Of a stretch of 64,000 bases of DNA, positions 1 through 8,643 are shown piece after piece. A program made the translations under genes and the position numbers. Origin of the DNA: Marinobacter pelagius (GTDB lineage: Bacteria > Pseudomonadota > Gammaproteobacteria > Pseudomonadales > Oleiphilaceae); assembly GCF_003315345.1 (NCBI RefSeq), contig NZ_QNRO01000006.1, positions 124,001 to 188,000 of the forward strand. The letters run 5' to 3'. The notes beneath the pieces were generated by a model. The model saw only the letters and a list, made by a program, of their open reading frames with translations, was not told the DNA's origin and searched no databases. The stretch's first letter is position 1, and each line of letters starts with the position of its first letter.

Positions 1-266
1 GACTGGTCGAGGGTGAGGTAAACATCCCGGGCCAGTTTCTCCTCTTCCCGCATGTACTTGAGATCGTCAGTTTCGATCTCGGTCAGGTCGCTGTCATCCA
101 CAACGACGGTATCGGTTGAAGATGTTGCTTCTGTTGAAGAAGTTTCTGTTGCTTCGGCCAGCATCATGCTCTGCTTGCCGTAGCCAGGCCCTCCGGCAGC
201 CAGGGCAACACTGCTCGCAAACATGGAGCCGATAAGGGTAGCGGTGATAAAGGGTTTCGTGTTCAT
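1..266 (-). CDS. Secreted DUF2202 (ferritin-like) protein, N-terminal part
   Basis: The reading frame runs off the left edge, so only the first 88 codons are visible. The ATG at 264-266 follows an AGAGAGGTT ribosome binding site. Residues 1-23 form a signal peptide with an ALA-type cleavage site, followed by a Ser/Thr-rich linker (residues 40-53). Residues 69-86 contain LKYMREEEKLARDVY, the opening helix typical of DUF2202 proteins, which have a ferritin-like four-helix fold. The glutamates in that helix are the kind that bind a di-metal centre in this fold. The protein should therefore be exported; its reaction is unknown. The family call is from recognition of the helix only. Confidence 0.8.
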   Translation of the reverse strand, partial: MNTKPFITATLIGSMFASSVALAAGGPGYGKQSMMLAEATETSSTEATSSTDTVVVDDSDLTEIETDDLKYMREEEKLARDVYLTLDQ

Positions 267-567
267 AGGTAACCTCTCTTGAACAGGTAATAGGAAAACC
301 CGAATTCACTACTTAAGACGCCTGGCGATTGAAAAAGTTCGCCCAATTTCTTAAATTTATTGCAATAAAATGTAGGTAAAAGTATCTATCGCCGCCGAAA
401 AATGCGTCAAATTGTCGCACCTTGATATTTTCAGCCTTAGCCAGTCCCTTTCCGTTTTTATTCCTATTCTGATTTCCACTCACTGACCAACCCTTGGTCG
501 TGGTCTATCCTTTGAGTCACTCGTGATCACGAATTAATGAAGTGCGACTCGCCTGAAGGAGTAGTTG
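267..567. other. Intergenic region between divergent DUF2202 and Lon genes
   Basis: This 301-base stretch is AT-rich compared with its neighbours and must carry both divergent promoters. I see no gene in it. The only notable structure is a 17-base near-palindrome at 403-419 (TGCGTCAAATTGTCGCA, seven of eight arm positions paired), which could be an operator. No promoter could be assigned with confidence. Confidence 0.4.
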
Positions 568-2973
568 ATGACAGTACCCGCACCGCTGAACATTGATCAG
601 GTTTATCACCGCTGCCCGCCGGAAAAACTGGATTTCGAGACCACGGAAACCCTGGAGGATCTCGAACTGCCTTGCGGCCAGGAGCGGGTGCTGCGCGCGC
701 TGGAGTTCGGCGCCAGCATGGAAGGCCGGGGATTCAACCTCTTCGTGCTGGGGCCCTCGGGAGCCGGAAAGCAGGAGTTGGTGGAGCGCTTTCTGGGCAG
801 GCATGCGGGCGAAAAGGAAGTTCCGCCGGACTGGTGCCATGTCTACAACTTCAAGAACGCTGACCGCCCCAAGGCGCTGCATTTTCCTGCCGGCCAGGGC
901 CGCGAGTTCCGTAAGGACATGAATGATTTTACCGACGAGCTGCGCACGGCCATCCCGGCGACGTTCGAGAGTGAGGAATACCAGTCCCGGATTCAGGAGC
1001 TCCAGGAGGAGATGGCCAAGCGCCAGCATCAGGGGCTGTTCGATATCCAGGAAGAGGCCAACCGCAACAACATTGCCATGATCACCACGCCGGCGGGATT
1101 TACCTTTGCCCCCATGCGGGATGGGGAGGTGATCGATCCCGAGGACTACAAGAAATTCTCTGATGAGGAAAAGCAGCTGGTCGAATCCAAGGTGGAGGAG
1201 CTTCAGAAAAAACTCCAGCAGACCATCCAGCAGATTCCCCGGCTGCGCAAGGAGGTTCGCGAGCGGGTACACGCCCTGAATGAAGAGATGGTTCAGATTA
1301 CCCTTGGTGGCCCCATGGGCGAATTGCGCGAGAAGTGGTCACACTTGCCCGAAGTGGTGGCGCATCTGGACGCCGTGAGGGAGGACGTGGTCGAGCATGC
1401 CGAAGCCTTCCAGGATGGCGAAAGCGGTCCACCGGCCGGCCTGTTGGTGCGATACAAAGTGAATCTGCTGGTGGACAACGCCGAGACGCAGGGCGCTCCG
1501 GTGATCTATGAAGACCTGCCCAATCACCAGCACCTGACCGGCCAGATCGAGCACCGGGCGCGCCAGGGCACGCTGTATACGGATTTCACCCTGATCAAGG
1601 GAGGCGCCATGCACCGGGCCAGCGGGGGTTACCTGATCCTCGACGCCCGCCGCATCCTGACCCAGCCCATGGCCTGGGAAAGCCTCAAGCGCATCCTGTT
1701 CTCCGGTGAAATCCGCATCGAATCCCTGGAGCGCCTATACGGCCTGGTGAGCACCACCAGCCTGCAGCCCGAGCCGATTCCGGTGTCGGTCAAGGTGGTG
1801 ATTCTTGGGGACCGGATGCTGTATTACCTCCTGTCCCATTACGATCCGGATTTCCTGGACCTGTTCAAGGTGGAAGCGGATTTTGAGGATGATCTTGATC
1901 GGGATGATGGCTGCTACGAGCTCTACGCCAGGATGATTGCCACCATGGCCCGGGGTGTCAAAGCGCGACCCTTGTCCCGGGATGGTGTGGCCCGTCTGAT
2001 CGAACACGCCAGCCGACTGGCCAGCGACCAGCGCAAGCTTACCGCCCATGATCGGGTGTTGAGGGATCTGATGAGCGAGGCGGACCACTGGGCCAGGCAG
2101 GCAGGTGAAAAACTCATCACCGCCGACCATATTCAGCAGGCAATTGATGAGCGCGAATACCGTGCCAGCCGGGTGCGTGAACGCAGCATGGAGCAGATCA
2201 CCCGGGGCATCGTAAAGATTGCCACCGAAGGTGAGGAAGTGGGGCAGGTGAATGGCCTGTCCGTGCTCCGGCTGGGTGCCTCCATGTTCGGCCAGCCCAC
2301 ACGGATTACCGCCACCGCCCGCCCGGGCAAGGGCCAGGTCGTGGATATCGAGCGGGAGGCCAAGCTGGGCGGTCCGATCCACAGTAAGGCAGTAATGATC
2401 CTGTCCAGGTTCCTGGCCAGCCGCTATGCCGGAGAGAGGGAGCTGTCGCTCTCGGCGAGCCTGGCCTTCGAGCAGTCCTATGGTGGTGTGGAGGGGGATT
2501 CTGCCTCGGTGGCGGAAACCTGTGTCCTGCTTTCCGCCATTGCCGGGGTGCCGCTGAGGCAGAACTTTGCGGTCACCGGGTCCATGAACCAGCATGGCGA
2601 GGTCCAGGCCGTGGGCGGAGTCAATGAGAAAATCGAGGGCTTTTTCAGTGTCTGCCGGAATTCCGGCAACCTGGGTAATCAGGGCGTGTTGTTGCCGGAA
2701 AGCAACGTGGAGCACCTGATGCTCAGAAAAGATGTCAGGGACGCCATGGGCGAGGGTCAATTCACCATCTATCCGATCTCGGATATCAATGAAGCAATCG
2801 AGTTGCTGACCGGGATGGAAGCGGGTGTTGCTGATGAAAATGGCGACTACCCGGAGGGCAGCTTCAACCGGAAGGTGCAGGACCGCCTCGTGGCCTTCGC
2901 GGAAGTGGGCAAGAAGCGGGACGATGACAAGGACAACGGCAATGGCAACGGAGGCAAGGACAACGATGACTGA
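568..2973 (+). CDS. Lon-family ATP-dependent protease (LonB/YcbZ type)
   Basis: This 801-residue protein is an AAA+ ATPase joined to a Lon (S16) serine protease domain. The Walker A motif GPSGAGK is at residues 62-68. In the C-terminal domain, GDSAS places the catalytic serine at residue 645 and GGVNEK places the lysine at 688. The 43-residue gap equals the Ser679-Lys722 spacing of E. coli Lon. The N-terminal Lon substrate-binding domain is absent, as in the YcbZ/LonB-like group. The C-terminus is a hydrophilic Asp/Asn/Gly-rich tail. AAGGAG six bases before the ATG at 568 favours this start over the TTG at 565. It overlaps the next gene by eight bases, suggesting coupled translation with the stress protein. 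Confidence 0.92.
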   Translation: MTVPAPLNIDQVYHRCPPEKLDFETTETLEDLELPCGQERVLRALEFGASMEGRGFNLFVLGPSGAGKQELVERFLGRHAGEKEVPPDWCHVYNFKNADRPKALHFPAGQGREFRKDMNDFTDELRTAIPATFESEEYQSRIQELQEEMAKRQHQGLFDIQEEANRNNIAMITTPAGFTFAPMRDGEVIDPEDYKKFSDEEKQLVESKVEELQKKLQQTIQQIPRLRKEVRERVHALNEEMVQITLGGPMGELREKWSHLPEVVAHLDAVREDVVEHAEAFQDGESGPPAGLLVRYKVNLLVDNAETQGAPVIYEDLPNHQHLTGQIEHRARQGTLYTDFTLIKGGAMHRASGGYLILDARRILTQPMAWESLKRILFSGEIRIESLERLYGLVSTTSLQPEPIPVSVKVVILGDRMLYYLLSHYDPDFLDLFKVEADFEDDLDRDDGCYELYARMIATMARGVKARPLSRDGVARLIEHASRLASDQRKLTAHDRVLRDLMSEADHWARQAGEKLITADHIQQAIDEREYRASRVRERSMEQITRGIVKIATEGEEVGQVNGLSVLRLGASMFGQPTRITATARPGKGQVVDIEREAKLGGPIHSKAVMILSRFLASRYAGERELSLSASLAFEQSYGGVEGDSASVAETCVLLSAIAGVPLRQNFAVTGSMNQHGEVQAVGGVNEKIEGFFSVCRNSGNLGNQGVLLPESNVEHLMLRKDVRDAMGEGQFTIYPISDINEAIELLTGMEAGVADENGDYPEGSFNRKVQDRLVAFAEVGKKRDDDKDNGNGNGGKDNDD

Positions 2974-3829
2974 GCAGCCCGAATCCGTCCCCGCCGAACC
3001 CGGTTCCGGTCGTGTACTTGTGCTGTTGGATGGCTCCCGGCTCAGCCTGTCGGCGCTGGAAGCAGCCGCCGATATCGCTGCGTTGCGGGGGCACGAAATT
3101 CTCGGTGTGTTTGTCGAGGAAGTGAACCTGCTGCGCAGCTCGGGCTTTGACTTTGCCCGGGAGATTGGCGCAAGCTCCGGCACCTCACGCCCACTGGATT
3201 CGGCCATGCTCGAGATGCGCATGCGCTCGCTTGCGGAACAGGCACGCCGTTCGTTGCAGCGGGCGGTGGCCAGCCGCGGTCTGCGCCAGGCACTGAAGTT
3301 GTGCCGGGGCAGTGTGATTGAGGAGGTTCTCGGCCTGGTAGGCCCGGATGATCTGGTGGTGATGGGGCGTGCGGGGTGGTCGGCCACACCCGGCTCGCGG
3401 CTGGGCTCCACTGCCCGGGGGCTGATTCGTCAGGCTCCGGGGGATGTGCTGCTCTGGGCCGAGATCCAGCGCCGCCCTGGCCACGGTGTGGTTGTGCTCC
3501 TCAACGACGACCAGGGCGCTAACCACCGGGCGCTGGCCGTCGGTATCGAACAGGCACGACGCCATCACCAGCCCTTGACGGTGCTGATTCGCAGCCATGG
3601 AGAGGGTGGCCAGGAAGTCGTCAGGGCCATCGAGGAACAGCTGATTGCCCGGGGCGCCGGCGCACGGGTTCGGCTTATTCCCCGTGCCAGTGCCGCCGAA
3701 GTGGCCCGGATACTTCGCCAGGAACGCCCGTCCGAGCTGGTGGTCAGCCGTCAGTGCAGTGTGTTTGATGAACAGGGTGCCGATCAGCTACTGGTCGAAC
3801 TGAATCTTCCGGTGACCGTAACACCCTGA
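2966..3829 (+). CDS. Tandem universal stress protein
   Basis: The product has 287 residues and looks like two UspA-like domains in a row. The first begins GRVLVLLDGSRLSLSALE and contains the VVMGRAG / GSTARGLIRQAP pattern of nucleotide-binding Usp domains; the second, degenerate, half ends with the NLPVTVTP strand typical of the UspA C-terminus. I start at the ATG at 2966 because the open frame upstream lies wholly inside the Lon gene. The eight-base overlap with the protease gene implies one transcript and a shared stress role. Cytoplasmic; ligand not predictable, although the first domain keeps a G-rich loop compatible with ATP binding. Confidence 0.85.
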   Translation: MTEQPESVPAEPGSGRVLVLLDGSRLSLSALEAAADIAALRGHEILGVFVEEVNLLRSSGFDFAREIGASSGTSRPLDSAMLEMRMRSLAEQARRSLQRAVASRGLRQALKLCRGSVIEEVLGLVGPDDLVVMGRAGWSATPGSRLGSTARGLIRQAPGDVLLWAEIQRRPGHGVVVLLNDDQGANHRALAVGIEQARRHHQPLTVLIRSHGEGGQEVVRAIEEQLIARGAGARVRLIPRASAAEVARILRQERPSELVVSRQCSVFDEQGADQLLVELNLPVTVTP

Positions 3830-3861
3830 TTCAAAAATTCCTTTCAGATTGTTGGTGCCGG

Positions 3862-4587
3862 ATGTTTCTGGATGTTGTCTATATCGTTGTCCTGACCGCA
3901 GCGGCGGGTGCCTGTATTCCCGCCGGTGGCCTGCTGGCGAGCTTTGAGCACATCAGGCCGAACTGGCTTGAGCAGGAGTTTCGCCATTTCCTGATCGCCT
4001 TTGGCGGGGGGATTCTGCTCGGGGCGGTTGCGGTGGTGCTGGTGCCAGAGGGGCGTGCCAGCATGCACGGGTCGATTTGGAGCATCCCAATCATCTTGTT
4101 GGGTGGGCTGCTGTTTTTCGGGATTGAGCGGGTGCTGGGTCTGCGGCGCCGGGAAGCACCACAGTTGACCGGTTTGATGCTCGATTACATTCCGGAAGCA
4201 ACGGCTCTGGGCGGGCTGATTGTGGTTAACCCCGCCATGGCGGCACTGCTGGCGGCATTGATTGCCCTGCAGAACCTGCCGGAAGGGTTCAATGCCTACC
4301 GCGAACTCTGTGATCAGCCGGACTACACCTCACGGAAAACGCTGGGATTCATGAGTTCACTGGTCGTGACGGGGCCCATATCCGGCCTGCTCGGTTACTT
4401 CGTGCTATCAGATCATCAGGCCATATTGGGCGGCATCATGCTCTTTGCGTCCGGCGGGATCCTGTATCTGATTTTTCAGGATATCGCGCCCCAGTCCCGA
4501 TTGGAGCGGCATTGGGGGCCGCCCCTCGGAGCCGTGCTCGGGTTCTGCCTTGCACTGTTCAGCGAGATGCTGGTGGCGCACGCCTGA
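3862..4587 (+). CDS. ZIP-family metal transporter-like membrane protein
   Basis: The protein is 241 residues with about eight hydrophobic segments. It has the ZIP layout: a VPEG motif at residues 61-64 in the second or third segment and two xxxPE motifs at 108-112 (DYIPEA) and 137-142 (QNLPEG). In characterised ZIP transporters the latter two usually read HN/HSxPEG and H-N-x-P-E-G, with histidines binding Zn or Fe. Here both histidines are replaced, by Asp108 and Gln137, while both glutamates remain. The substrate may therefore differ. It follows the stress protein after 32 bases and has no clear ribosome binding site, so the ATG at 3862 is chosen because it opens the frame. Confidence 0.8.
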   Translation: MFLDVVYIVVLTAAAGACIPAGGLLASFEHIRPNWLEQEFRHFLIAFGGGILLGAVAVVLVPEGRASMHGSIWSIPIILLGGLLFFGIERVLGLRRREAPQLTGLMLDYIPEATALGGLIVVNPAMAALLAALIALQNLPEGFNAYRELCDQPDYTSRKTLGFMSSLVVTGPISGLLGYFVLSDHQAILGGIMLFASGGILYLIFQDIAPQSRLERHWGPPLGAVLGFCLALFSEMLVAHA

Positions 4588-4596
4588 GAGCCAGCC

Positions 4597-6507
4597 TCAG
4601 GCGATCTTGCGGGCACTTTCCTTGCTGAGAATGTCCTCGATTTCTTCTGCCGAGAGGGTTTCTTTTTTCAGGAGCGCCTTGGCGAGCGCGTCCAGGTGAT
4701 TACGGTGTTCGTTCAGAAAGTCCACGGTGGCTTTCTCCATCTCAAGCAGTTTGGACTGGATTTCACCGTCGATCATTTCCGCCATCTTTTCACTGAATTC
4801 CCTGGGAGCGCCCATTTCGCGACCCAGAAAAACGTGTTCCTCGCCGATGCTCAGCCCCATGGGACCAAGCTTTTCGCTCATGCCCCATTGGCCGATCATC
4901 TTGCGCAACAGCTTGGTGGCTTCCTTGAGGTCGTTCTGGGCGCCGGTACTGACTTCGCCATAGACGATCTTCTCCGCCGACCGGCCACCGAGCATCACCT
5001 TGATGCGGTCTTTCAGGTAGCTCTCGGTGTAGGTGTAGCGGTCTTCCTTGGGGGTCTGCTCGGTCACGCCCATGGCCATGCCGTGGGGAATGATGGTGAT
5101 CTTCGTGAGCGGGTCCGCCTTCGGCATGAAATAGGCCATGATGGCGTGGCCGCTCTCGTGGTAGGCCACCGCCTGCTTCTCTTCCGGTGTCAGCCGGGCG
5201 TCCCGTTCCTCACCCAGGATCAGGCGGTCCCGGGCCTCGTCGAAGCATTGGGCGTCCACCTTGTCCTTGTTTTCGCGGACCGCGGTCAGGGCGGCTTCGT
5301 TCACCAGGTTCTTCAGGTCGGCGCCGGAAAACCCGATGGTGCGTGCGGCGACGTCGGTCAGGTTCACGTCGTCGGCCAGCGGAACCTTGCGGACATGAAC
5401 CTTCAGGATGGCTTCCCGGGCGTCCTTGTGCGGGCGGTCCAGGGTAATGGTGCGATCAAAACGACCGGGGCGGAGCAGGGCGCTGTCCAGTACGTCCGGC
5501 CGGTTGGTGGCGGCCAGCACCAGAATGTTTTCGTGCTCCTCGAAGCCGTCCATTTCTGTGAGGATCTGGTTCAGGGTCTGTTCCCGTTCATCGTGGCCGC
5601 CACCCAGGCCGGTGCCACGGGAGCGGCCGACCGCGTCCAGTTCGTCAATAAAGATCAGCGCCGGGGCTTCTTTGCGGGCGGTCTGGAACATGTCCCGGAC
5701 CCGGGCCGCGCCCACGCCGACAAACATTTCGATGAACTCCGAGGCGCTGATGCTGAAAAACGGTACGTCCGCTTCCCCGGCGATGGCCCGCGCCAGCAGG
5801 GTCTTGCCGGTGCCCGGCGGGCCGACCAGCAGTACACCCTTGGGCATCACTGCGCCGAGCCTGCGGAACCGTTCCGGGGCTTTCAGGAAGTCGATGATTT
5901 CGGTGATCTCCCGCTTGGCGGATTCGATCCCGGCGACATCGTCCAGCGTGGTGTGGGAGGTTTCCGGGCGAGCCCGGCGGGCCTTGGATTTGGCGTAATC
6001 GAACAGACCGCCGCCCTGGGTCATCCGCCGCTGGGCTGCGCCCCAGAACCAGAACATCAGGGCCAGCAGCAGAATCCACGGCAGGAATGCCTGGATCAGC
6101 TGTTGCCACCAGGGCAGCTCGGAACTGGTGGCCCGGATGGTGACATTGTTCTGCTCAAGCAGGGGTAGCAGCTCCGGGTCTTCCATGGGTGGCCGCACCG
6201 TGTGGAAGCCGGTAGTCGGTTGCCGGGCCTGGCTTTCGGCGCTGAAGTCAGTCATGCCCTGATCGTTGAAGGTGCCGACGATCGACTCGGACTTCAGAGT
6301 GACTTCGGCAACCTGGCGTTCCGCCACGGCGGTCTTGAACTCGGAATAGGCGAGCTCCTGCTGGCGTGGCTGGTCCCCGTCCTGCAACCACAACACCATC
6401 AGGAAGATGGCGGCGCTCAACCAGAGAAAGGCAAACTGGTTGGGAATCGCGGGTTGCGGGTTGTTGTCGCCCGGTTTCTGCTGGTCCGGTCCCTGCGGTG
6501 CTGTCAT
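4597..6507 (-). CDS. ftsH: ATP-dependent zinc metalloprotease FtsH
   Basis: This 636-residue membrane protease degrades misfolded or short-lived membrane and cytosolic proteins. Two membrane segments (about 24-41 and 139-157) bracket a short periplasmic domain. The AAA domain has GPPGTGKT at 229-236, FIDELDAVG as Walker B near 287-294, the second region of homology RPGRFDR near 346-352, and the zinc site HESGH at 450-454. I start at the ATG at 6505-6507, preceded by GGAGG, not at codons further upstream. The start overlaps the stop of the upstream thiamine-binding-type gene as ATGA. It is not beside the folP/rlmE genes that usually flank the housekeeping ftsH of gammaproteobacteria, so it may be a second copy. 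Confidence 0.93.
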   Translation of the reverse strand: MTAPQGPDQQKPGDNNPQPAIPNQFAFLWLSAAIFLMVLWLQDGDQPRQQELAYSEFKTAVAERQVAEVTLKSESIVGTFNDQGMTDFSAESQARQPTTGFHTVRPPMEDPELLPLLEQNNVTIRATSSELPWWQQLIQAFLPWILLLALMFWFWGAAQRRMTQGGGLFDYAKSKARRARPETSHTTLDDVAGIESAKREITEIIDFLKAPERFRRLGAVMPKGVLLVGPPGTGKTLLARAIAGEADVPFFSISASEFIEMFVGVGAARVRDMFQTARKEAPALIFIDELDAVGRSRGTGLGGGHDEREQTLNQILTEMDGFEEHENILVLAATNRPDVLDSALLRPGRFDRTITLDRPHKDAREAILKVHVRKVPLADDVNLTDVAARTIGFSGADLKNLVNEAALTAVRENKDKVDAQCFDEARDRLILGEERDARLTPEEKQAVAYHESGHAIMAYFMPKADPLTKITIIPHGMAMGVTEQTPKEDRYTYTESYLKDRIKVMLGGRSAEKIVYGEVSTGAQNDLKEATKLLRKMIGQWGMSEKLGPMGLSIGEEHVFLGREMGAPREFSEKMAEMIDGEIQSKLLEMEKATVDFLNEHRNHLDALAKALLKKETLSAEEIEDILSKESARKIA

Positions 6508-6752
6508 CTGGGCCTCCGATCGCCCTCCATGATTTTTGCAACGAATACCGATTTGCCGTAGGTCTCGAATGACCACTTCATGGTATCCGAGAGTACCTTC
6601 ATGACTTCATCGTATTCCCCGAAGATTTCTGTGCTCATACGTCCGGAATACACTTCCAGCCCGGATTGTTCAAGTCGGGCGATGAGATCCCATATCGGCT
6701 GTTTGTAGTCATCCTTAAGCGGATAGCAGCTCAACTGTACTGAAAGATACAT
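6504..6752 (-). CDS. Thiamine/HMP-binding (YkoF/MTH1187-type) small protein
   Basis: An 82-residue protein beginning MYLSVQLSCYPL. It resembles the single ferredoxin-like domain of the YkoF / MTH1187 family, some members of which bind thiamine or hydroxymethylpyrimidine. A strong AAAGGAGGT site lies just before the ATG at 6752, so the upstream in-frame codons are not part of the gene. Its TGA overlaps the ftsH start (ATGA), so the two are translated together. A function with FtsH is not established; the coupling is the only clue. No thiamine genes are nearby. Confidence 0.7.
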   Translation of the reverse strand: MYLSVQLSCYPLKDDYKQPIWDLIARLEQSGLEVYSGRMSTEIFGEYDEVMKVLSDTMKWSFETYGKSVFVAKIMEGDRRPR

Positions 6753-6772
6753 GGTACCTCCTTTCGGATCAG

Positions 6773-6784
6773 TGACCCGGGTCA
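6773..6784. promoter_or_regulatory. Perfect 12-base palindrome before the small protein-ftsH operon
   Basis: TGACCCGGGTCA lies 20 bases upstream of the small-protein start codon and ten bases upstream of the end of its ribosome binding site. It could be a dimer-binding operator or a short hairpin. The motif is not assigned to a known regulator. Confidence 0.3.
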
Positions 6785-6795
6785 ATCGGATTCGT

Positions 6796-8499
6796 TCAAT
6801 ACCCCATCGCCGATGAGGTGCTCCGGCGCGGATCGGCGCCTCCATACAGCGTACCATCTGGCCCGATTAGTATGCTCTGGATGGCTCCCATGGCGGATTT
6901 GGTTACCACCGTGTGGCCCTTTTCCTGAAGTCGTTGAACTGTATCGGGGCTGATGCCCTGTTCAATGCGGATCTCGTCCGGCAGCCACTGATGGTGGATC
7001 CGGGGTACGCTCACCGCTGTCTGTATATTCATATTATGGTCGATCACGTTCATTACCACCTGCAACGTGGTGGTAATGATCCTCGAGCCGCCGGGGCTGC
7101 CGGTGACCAGGAAGTTCTTGCCGTCCTTGCGGACAATGGTGGGTGACATGGAGCTGAGCATGCGCTTGCCGGGCTCCACCTTGTTGGCCTCGCCGCCGAT
7201 CAGGCCGTAGGCATTGGGCACGCCGGGCTTGGCGCTGAAGTCGTCCATTTCGTTGTTGAGCAGGAAACCGGCGCCGGCCACGGTGATGCCCGAGCCGTAG
7301 CTGAAGTTGATGGTGTAGGTGTTGGAAACCGCGTTGCCCCAGCGATCTACCACGGAAAAGTGGGTGGTCTCGGGGCTTTCGTAGGCCGCGGGCTCGCCGG
7401 GACCTATTTCGGTGGCGGGGCGGGCCTGGTCCGGCTGGATGGTCTCACGCAGACCCTCGGCATAGGCCTTGCTGGTGAGGCCGGCGAGCGGAACCTCAAC
7501 ATAGTCGGTATCCCCCAGGTATTGCGAGCGGTCGGCGTAGGCCAGTTTCATGGCTTCGGCCATGTGGTGGATGGTGCTGGCGGAGTTATGGCCCCAGTCG
7601 GAAATGGGGTAGCCCTCCAGGATGTTCAGGATCTGAACGATGTGAGTGCCGCCGGAGGAGGGTGGCGACATGGAATAGATGTCGTGGCCGCGATAGGTGC
7701 CATGGACCGGCTTGCGGATGGCCGGTTCGTAGTCCTGCAGGTCCTGCTCGGTGATCAGGCCGCCATTGCGCTGCATTTCCTCGGCAATGAGGCGAGCGGT
7801 TTCGCCTTCGTAGAAGCCCTCGACGCCGTTATCGGCAATCCGCTGGAGCGTGGCGGCCAGTTCCGGCTGGCGGAAGCGCTCACCCGGCTGCCAGGCCGAG
7901 CCGTCTTCCTTGTAGAAGGTCTCGAGGGTCGCTGGCCAGCGCTGCAGCCGATCCTTGGCCTGTTCCAGGCCTTCGGTGAACCGGTGTGGCACGATAAACC
8001 CGTCCCGGGCGAGCTTGATCGCGGGTGCCAGGGCGTCTTTTAGGCTGAGGGTGCCATGGCGCTCCAGGGCCAGCGCCAGACCGGCGACCGTACCGGGTAC
8101 ACCGGCTGCCAGGTGGGTAAAGCGGCTGCGGTTGGTGACCACGTTGCCGTCTTCATCCTGGAACATGGTTTCGCTGGCGGCAGCGGGTGCTTTCTCCCGG
8201 TAGTCGATGGCTTCGGGGGCACTACCATCACCCGGCGAGAACAGCATGAAACCACCGCCGCCGATATTGCCGGAACGGGGTTGGGTGACGGCCAGGGCAA
8301 AGCCCGCCGTGACGGCGGCATCAACGGCATTGCCGCCCTCTTTGAGCACCTCCAGCGCCACCTCCGTAGCGAGGCTGTGGCTGGTAGCCACCATGCCATG
8401 TTCGCCCTGGACCGGGTGGAAGCGTTCACCCTCAAGAATGGCCTGGGCCCAAACCGTGGGCAGGCAAGTCATCAGCAGTAAAAGCACGATTATCCGCAT
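6796..8499 (-). CDS. ggt: Gamma-glutamyltransferase, periplasmic proenzyme
   Basis: The 567-residue product cleaves glutathione and other gamma-glutamyl compounds in the periplasm. Residues 1-18 are a signal peptide (hydrophobic core, then VWAQA). The self-processing site PETTHFSVVD puts the new N-terminal nucleophile at Thr378, splitting a large subunit of about 360 residues from a small one of about 190. The substrate loop GSGITV and the SMSPTI/GSPGGSRI segments of the small subunit are intact. The ATG at 8499 is preceded by GAGGAA. Divergent from purU. Confidence 0.93.
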   Translation of the reverse strand: MRIIVLLLLMTCLPTVWAQAILEGERFHPVQGEHGMVATSHSLATEVALEVLKEGGNAVDAAVTAGFALAVTQPRSGNIGGGGFMLFSPGDGSAPEAIDYREKAPAAASETMFQDEDGNVVTNRSRFTHLAAGVPGTVAGLALALERHGTLSLKDALAPAIKLARDGFIVPHRFTEGLEQAKDRLQRWPATLETFYKEDGSAWQPGERFRQPELAATLQRIADNGVEGFYEGETARLIAEEMQRNGGLITEQDLQDYEPAIRKPVHGTYRGHDIYSMSPPSSGGTHIVQILNILEGYPISDWGHNSASTIHHMAEAMKLAYADRSQYLGDTDYVEVPLAGLTSKAYAEGLRETIQPDQARPATEIGPGEPAAYESPETTHFSVVDRWGNAVSNTYTINFSYGSGITVAGAGFLLNNEMDDFSAKPGVPNAYGLIGGEANKVEPGKRMLSSMSPTIVRKDGKNFLVTGSPGGSRIITTTLQVVMNVIDHNMNIQTAVSVPRIHHQWLPDEIRIEQGISPDTVQRLQEKGHTVVTKSAMGAIQSILIGPDGTLYGGADPRRSTSSAMGY

Positions 8500-8643
8500 G
8501 CGTCCATTCCTCGTTTTAGGCGTTCAGATAGGCTATGATAGCCGGTCATTTTTGATGGTGCGTACCGATTGCCCGCCTTGTGTTTTTCCACCGGGGTCCC
8601 TGTCGCACCTGCTTTCCCGGATTCAAGTTAAGGAAAGGCTTTC

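Noticed and set aside
1735..3411. A 558-codon minus-strand frame spanning the Lon and Usp genes
   Set aside because: Antisense to two well-supported overlapping genes, with low-complexity translation and no ribosome binding site.
4696..6168. A 490-codon plus-strand frame
   Set aside because: Mirror of the ftsH coding strand; no recognisable domain.
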